From: Planctomycetota bacterium
GTDB lineage: Bacteria > Planctomycetota > JACQVX01
Direction of reading: 5' to 3'
DNA length: 40,896 nucleotides
Assembly: GCA_016209495.1 (NCBI GenBank)
Contig: JACQVX010000003.1
Coordinates: 1 to 40,896 of the forward strand
The notes beneath the pieces were generated by a model. It worked only from the letters and a program-made list of their open reading frames with translations, ran no database searches and had not been told where the DNA came from. Each line of letters begins with the position of its first letter. Position 1 is the stretch's first letter. Positions 37,055 to 40,896 of this stretch are shown here, in pieces. The position numbers and the translations under genes are program-made.

Positions 37055-39522
37055 GGGACCTCCGCGTCATCGGCCGGGCCCGCCGCCGGGTGGACGCCCG
37101 GGCCAAGGTCACCGGCCAGACCCTGTTCGCCGACGACCTGAGGCTCCCCCGGATGCTCCACGGGCGGATCCTCGGCTCGCCCCACCCCCACGCCCGTATC
37201 CTCGGCGTGGACGCCTCGAAGGCCCTCGCCCACCCGGGAGTACACCTGGTCCTGACCGGCGCGGACTTCCCGATCCCCTACGGCATCCTCCCGGTCAGCC
37301 AGGACGAGCACGCCCTGGCGGTGGACCGGGTGCGCTTCGTCGGGGACCCGGTGGCCCTGGTGGTGGCGACGGACGAGGCTACCGCCGGGGAGGCCCTGGC
37401 CCTCCTCCGCGTAGACTACGAGCCCCTCCCCACCATCGCGAGCCCCGAGGAGGCCATCGCGCGGCCCTCGCCGCAGATCCACGACTACGCCGACTCGGGC
37501 AACCTCCACAAGCAGGTCTCCTTCGCCTTCGGCGACCTGGAGGCGGGGATGCGCGAGGCCGACGAGGTCTTCGAGGACCTCTTCTTCTACGAGGGGAACA
37601 CCCACCTCCCCATCGAGCAGCATGCCGCCGTGGCCGCCCTGGACCCGGACGGGCGGTTGGCCATCTGGGCCAGCACCCAGACCCCCCACTACCTACACCG
37701 GGCGATCTGCAAGGCCCTGGGCCTGGCCCCCGCCCGGGTGCGGGTCGTCGCCTGCCCGAACGGCGGCGGTTTCGGGGGCAAGAGCGAGCCCCACCGCCAC
37801 GAGATCGCCGCCGCCGGGGCCGCCCTCCGCCTGGGGCGACCGGTGAAGCTCTGCCTCAGCCGCCAGGAGGTCTTCTACGCCCACCGTGGCCGCCACCCGG
37901 TCCTCATGCGCCTCCGCACGGGCGTCCGGCGGGATGGGTCCATCACCGCGTTGCACCTCTCCACCCTGGTGGACGGCGGCGCCTACGGCTCCTACGGCGT
38001 CGCGAGCACCTTCTACACCGGGGCCCTCCAGACCGTGACCTACCGGATCCCGCGCTACCGCTTCGACGGGACCAGGGCCTTCACCAACAAGCCCCCCTGC
38101 GGGCCCAAGCGTGGCCACGGCACGCCCCAGCCCCGGTTCGGCCAGGAGGTGCAGCTCGACATCATCGCCGAGAGGCTGGGCCTGGACCCGGCCGAGCTCC
38201 GGCTGCGCATCGCCTGCGAGCCCGACACCCTCACGGCCAACTGGCTACGGGTCTCGACCATCGGCCTCAAGGAGTGCATCCGGCAGGTCGTGGAGCGCTC
38301 CGGCTGGCGGGCCAGGTTCCGCCGCCTGGGCGAGGGCCGCGGGGTGGGCCTCGCCTGCTCGGCCTACCTCTGCGGGGCCGGGCTCCCCATCTACTGGAAC
38401 GGGATGCCCCAGTCCGGGGTGCAGCTCAAGCTCGACCGGGGCGGCGGCGTGACCGCCTTCTCCGGTGCCACGGAGATAGGCCAGGGCTCCGACGACGTCC
38501 TCGCGGGCCTGGTGGCGGAGGTCCTGGGCCTGGCCCCGGGGGACGTCCGCCTGGTCACCGGCGACACGGACCTGACCCCCGTGGACCTCGGGTCCTACTC
38601 CAGCCGCGTCACCTTGATGATGGGGAACGCGGCCGTGCAGGCCGCCGAGCGCGCCCGGGACCTGGTGGCCAGCGCCGTCGCCGAGGAACTGGGCGTGCCG
38701 GCGGCGCGCCTCGTCTTCGCCGGGGGCCGGGTCTTCGACGCCCAGGACCCGGAGCGCGGGCTCTCCTGGCCCGAGGCGGTGGTGGTGGCCGAGACGCGTC
38801 ACGGGACCCTGGGCACCGTGGGCTCCTACACCCCGCCCCGCTCCGCCGCCCGCTACAAGGGCGGCGGGGTGGGCCCCTCGCCCACCTACTCCTACAGCGC
38901 CTGCGTCGTCCAGGTGGAGGTGGATCGCGAGACCGGCTGGGTGGACGTCGTCAAGGTCTGGATCGCCCACGACGTGGGCCGCGCCCTGAACCCGGTCCTG
39001 GTGCGGGGCCAGGTGGAGGGCTCGGTCTACATGGCCCTGGGCGAGGCCCTCATGGAGGAGATGGCCTACCGGCGGCTCCCGGAGCGCCTCACCGGCGAGG
39101 CGGGGCCCCTGGTCCACAAGTTCCCCTCGATGCTGGAATACAAGAGCCCCAGCACCCAGGACATGCCCCCGGTGGAGACCATCCTGGTGGAGGACCCGGA
39201 CCCCGCCGGCCCCTTCGGGGCCAAGGAGGTGGGCCAGGGGCCGCTCCTCCCCGTCATGCCGGCCCTGGTGAACGCCATCCACGACGCGGTGGGCGTGCGG
39301 ATCCACGAGGTCCCGGTGACGCCCGCGAAGGTCCTCGCGGCCCTGGCGGCGCGCGCCGCGGGGAGGCCCGCCCGCTACGGCCCCACGGAATGGCCCCCGG
39401 TGCCGGAGGTCGAACCCTTGGTCGTGCCGCCCCCGTGGGAGGGGGGCGACGGCCGGGCGCTGAACGAGGAGGTGCGGCGCAAGGCCGCGCCGCGTCCCGT
39501 GGCCGGGGTCACGCGGCCATGA
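37051..39522 (+). CDS. hcrA: Molybdopterin-binding large subunit, xanthine oxidase family (4-hydroxybenzoyl-CoA reductase type)
   Basis: 823 aa from a GTG at 37051 that overlaps the stop of the previous gene (GTGA). Starts with VIGRARRRVDARAKVTGQTLFADDL, the normal N-terminus of the family. Cofactor-binding motifs are present: NGGGFGGKSEPHRHE, GPKRGHGTPQPRFG, GATEIGQGSDDVLAG, and the glutamate that acts as general base in the family, Glu726 in FGAKEVGQGP. The loop in which CO dehydrogenases have VAYRCSF is not seen, so CO oxidation is unlikely. The family's 4-hydroxybenzoyl-CoA reductases remove a phenolic hydroxyl from an aromatic CoA ester. No aromatic-degradation genes are here, so the substrate remains open. 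Confidence 0.92.
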   Translation: MRDLRVIGRARRRVDARAKVTGQTLFADDLRLPRMLHGRILGSPHPHARILGVDASKALAHPGVHLVLTGADFPIPYGILPVSQDEHALAVDRVRFVGDPVALVVATDEATAGEALALLRVDYEPLPTIASPEEAIARPSPQIHDYADSGNLHKQVSFAFGDLEAGMREADEVFEDLFFYEGNTHLPIEQHAAVAALDPDGRLAIWASTQTPHYLHRAICKALGLAPARVRVVACPNGGGFGGKSEPHRHEIAAAGAALRLGRPVKLCLSRQEVFYAHRGRHPVLMRLRTGVRRDGSITALHLSTLVDGGAYGSYGVASTFYTGALQTVTYRIPRYRFDGTRAFTNKPPCGPKRGHGTPQPRFGQEVQLDIIAERLGLDPAELRLRIACEPDTLTANWLRVSTIGLKECIRQVVERSGWRARFRRLGEGRGVGLACSAYLCGAGLPIYWNGMPQSGVQLKLDRGGGVTAFSGATEIGQGSDDVLAGLVAEVLGLAPGDVRLVTGDTDLTPVDLGSYSSRVTLMMGNAAVQAAERARDLVASAVAEELGVPAARLVFAGGRVFDAQDPERGLSWPEAVVVAETRHGTLGTVGSYTPPRSAARYKGGGVGPSPTYSYSACVVQVEVDRETGWVDVVKVWIAHDVGRALNPVLVRGQVEGSVYMALGEALMEEMAYRRLPERLTGEAGPLVHKFPSMLEYKSPSTQDMPPVETILVEDPDPAGPFGAKEVGQGPLLPVMPALVNAIHDAVGVRIHEVPVTPAKVLAALAARAAGRPARYGPTEWPPVPEVEPLVVPPPWEGGDGRALNEEVRRKAAPRPVAGVTRP

Positions 39523-40649
39523 TGCGGCTCCCCCGCTTCGCCTATCGGGACCCCACGCGGGTGGAGGAGGCGGTGCGCATCCACGCGGGCGAGGGACCCG
39601 ACGCGTCCTACCTGGCGGGCGGGACGGACCTCCTCCCGAACATGAAGCGAGGCCAGCAGCGGCCCCGCACGCTGGTAGGGCTGCGCCGGATCGAGGCCCT
39701 GCGCGGCGGGGGCGGCGATGGGGCTGGCTGGCGCCTGGGGGCCCTGCGCACCCTCGCCTCCCTGGTGGAGGACGAGGCCCTCCGCCGGGGATACCGGGCC
39801 CTCTGGGAGGCGGCCAGCATGGTGGCCACGCGGCCGCTCCGACACATGGGCACCCTGGGCGGGAACCTCTGCCTGGACACCCGCTGCAATTACTACAACC
39901 AGAACGAGGACTGGCGTCAGGCCATCCATCACTGCATGAAGGCCCCCACCTCCGAGGGCGGCGTCTACCGCGCCGCCACGGCCACGGACGAAGGCGCGGG
40001 CGGCGGCCCGGCGTCCGGCGAAGGCGGGAACGGCTCCATCTGCTGGGTCGCCCCATCGAGCCCCCGGTGCTGGGCCGTCTCCTCCACCGACACGGCCCCC
40101 GCCCTCCTGGCCCTGGGGGCCCGCGTGCGGCTGGCGGGTCCCGGGGGCGGGCGCGAGGTCCCCCTGGCGGACCTCTACCGGAATGACGGGATTTGCTACC
40201 TGACGAAGGAGCCCGCGGAGATCGTCACGGAGGTCCTCCTCCCGAACGCCGAGGGCTGGGCGAGCTGCTACTGGAAGCTGCGCCGACGGGGCTCCTTCGA
40301 CTTCCCCGTCCTCTCGGTGGCGGTCGCCCTCCGGCGGGAGCGCGGGGGCCAGGTCCGCGAGGCGCGGCTGGTCCTGGGGGCCGTCACCTCGGCGCCCCTG
40401 GAGGTCCCCGATGCGGCGCGGGCCCTGGAGGGCGGCCCCCTGGACGACGAGTGCATCCGGGGCGCGGCCGAGGCCGCCTCCAGGCCCGCCCGGCCGCTGG
40501 ACAACACCGACTTCGCCATGGGCTGGCGCAAGGCCATGGTCCGGCGGCTCGCCACCCTGGCCCTGCGCGAGCTGCGCGGGGACGACGTGGCCGAGGACCG
40601 GCGCCGCCTGGGACAGGGCTGGTGGGTCCCTCGCCCGGACGGCGCGTAG
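39519..40649 (+). CDS. hcrB: FAD subunit with extra four-Cys insertion (4-hydroxybenzoyl-CoA reductase beta type)
   Basis: 376 aa; ATG at 39519 (or 39522) overlaps the stop of the large subunit. FAD-binding motifs of the CoxM/XdhB family: SYLAGGTDLLPNM and RHMGTLGGNLCLDTRC. The diagnostic feature is a Cys-rich insertion: Cys123, Cys139, Cys175 and Cys184 (TRCNYYNQNEDW, HHCMK, SICWVAPSSPRCWAVSSTD), the region that binds an additional [4Fe-4S] cluster in 4-hydroxybenzoyl-CoA reductase. Plain xanthine dehydrogenases lack it. Between the second and third Cys there is a Gly/Ser/Ala-rich stretch of about 30 residues that looks like an expansion of this loop. In the family the extra cluster lets electrons run from low-potential ferredoxin to the substrate. 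Confidence 0.9.
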   Translation: MMRLPRFAYRDPTRVEEAVRIHAGEGPDASYLAGGTDLLPNMKRGQQRPRTLVGLRRIEALRGGGGDGAGWRLGALRTLASLVEDEALRRGYRALWEAASMVATRPLRHMGTLGGNLCLDTRCNYYNQNEDWRQAIHHCMKAPTSEGGVYRAATATDEGAGGGPASGEGGNGSICWVAPSSPRCWAVSSTDTAPALLALGARVRLAGPGGGREVPLADLYRNDGICYLTKEPAEIVTEVLLPNAEGWASCYWKLRRRGSFDFPVLSVAVALRRERGGQVREARLVLGAVTSAPLEVPDAARALEGGPLDDECIRGAAEAASRPARPLDNTDFAMGWRKAMVRRLATLALRELRGDDVAEDRRRLGQGWWVPRPDGA

Positions 40650-40733
40650 GGGCGGCTGTGGCTCGTCTCCCGTGGCCCGTGGGCCAAGTGGTCCAATCGA
40701 AAGACTCAAGGGAACGACCGAAGTGGCATGTAG

Positions 40734-40896
40734 GTGAATGTGACGCCCACGCCCACGCCCACGGCCACGCCCACGCCCACGCCCACGGCCACGCCCACGG
40801 CCACGCCCACGCCCCCGGCCACGGCCACGCCCACGCCCACGCCCACGGCCACCTGGCATCGGTGGACTCTCTCCATGAGGCGGCGCCCGAGGTGGA
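40734..40896 (+). CDS. Possible Thr/Pro-repeat ORF, partial (cut by right edge)
   Basis: From a GTG at 40734 (or 40740), directly behind an in-frame TAG, the frame reads NVTPTPTPTATPTPTPT..., then ATWHRWTLSMRRRPRW, and leaves the window. It resembles the stalk of the partial protein at the left edge, but without a membrane anchor or binding site; the repeat could also be non-coding. The other strand would read Gly-Val or Gly-Arg repeats. Confidence 0.3.
   Translation, partial: MNVTPTPTPTATPTPTPTATPTATPTPPATATPTPTPTATWHRWTLSMRRRPRW
40745..40852. repeat. Eighteen-unit hexamer array (GCCCAC/GGCCAC)
   Basis: Exactly 18 tandem hexamers: 11 GCCCAC, 6 GGCCAC and 1 GCCCCC. On the minus strand this is GTGGGC/GTGGCC, the same unit as the array at 1-175, in inverted orientation. 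The minus strand has clusters of GGG runs spaced 3 bases apart. Confidence 0.9.

Noticed and set aside
36554-40649. Aerobic CO dehydrogenase (CoxSLM)
   Set aside because: The active-site loop of CoxL is not seen, and the FAD subunit has the four-Cys insertion of the 4-hydroxybenzoyl-CoA reductase branch.
1-40896. CRISPR arrays, prophage structural genes, rRNA genes
   Set aside because: Searched by eye; none present. The only regular repeats are the terminal hexamers.

Overview
The window is very GC-rich bacterial DNA (about 70% G+C by eye), densely coding, with GTG and TTG starts as well as ATG. The mix fits a high-GC, Gram-negative-type environmental bacterium: a DUF1570-like secreted metalloprotease, a GspK-like pseudopilin, an M23 peptidase fused to an alpha-toroid domain, carboxypeptidase-regulatory-like domains and a SpoVG protein. 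My best guess is Planctomycetota, with Acidobacteriota or Myxococcota as alternatives; this is an inference from gene families, not a phylogenetic placement. Both ends lie inside related hexamer arrays that encode Thr-Pro repeats, so this may be a contig broken at repeats.

Layout. 1-3.4 kb: the start of a membrane-anchored Thr/Pro-rich protein (cut by the left edge), a small radical-SAM activase-like protein, a carbon-nitrogen hydrolase, a zincin-like metalloprotease and a secreted DUF1570-like metalloprotease. 3.3-5.3 kb: an RlmI-type rRNA methyltransferase with no normal start codon and tRNA-Glu, tRNA-Gln and tRNA-Asp genes with near-consensus promoters. 5.3-8.1 kb: SpoVG carrying an inserted zinc ribbon, then a 2.2-kb block bounded by a 38-bp direct repeat of the tRNA-Val 3' end. 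That block holds a DDE transposase and about 0.8 kb of non-coding DNA made of about 15 consecutive hairpins. 8.1-13.2 kb: a three-gene minus operon including an AmrS radical SAM enzyme with an apparent frameshift, two DUF4139-like secreted paralogues, and a 71-aa protein behind a strong promoter. 13.2-20.2 kb: GH38 alpha-mannosidase translationally coupled to a second AmrS, an M20 peptidase and a large membrane-anchored protein. 20.2-25.5 kb: a possible methyltransferase fragment, a membrane protein, a tautomerase, a T2 asparaginase, a secreted beta-propeller with an in-frame TGA after its signal peptide, a small Cys-rich secreted protein and a secreted unknown. 25.5-36.5 kb: a 1036-aa GspK-LamG protein, the M23-toroid fusion, a soluble-adenylyl-cyclase-like ATPase-TPR protein, an unknown protein and a single-domain response regulator. 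36.5-40.6 kb: a complete three-subunit molybdenum hydroxylase operon of the 4-hydroxybenzoyl-CoA reductase type.

The most unusual item is the hairpin-rich stretch at about 7230-8006. Extending its stems creates U-G pairs on the plus strand where the minus strand would have A-C mismatches, so I propose a large structured RNA of unknown class, carried on a small element inserted at tRNA-Val. Other points of note are a recurring arrangement in which a -10-like hexamer lies 5-9 nt upstream of the start codon (leaderless transcripts), a nearly identical 19-bp palindromic motif on both sides of the response regulator, and several genes whose 5' ends need a single-base correction or a rare start codon.
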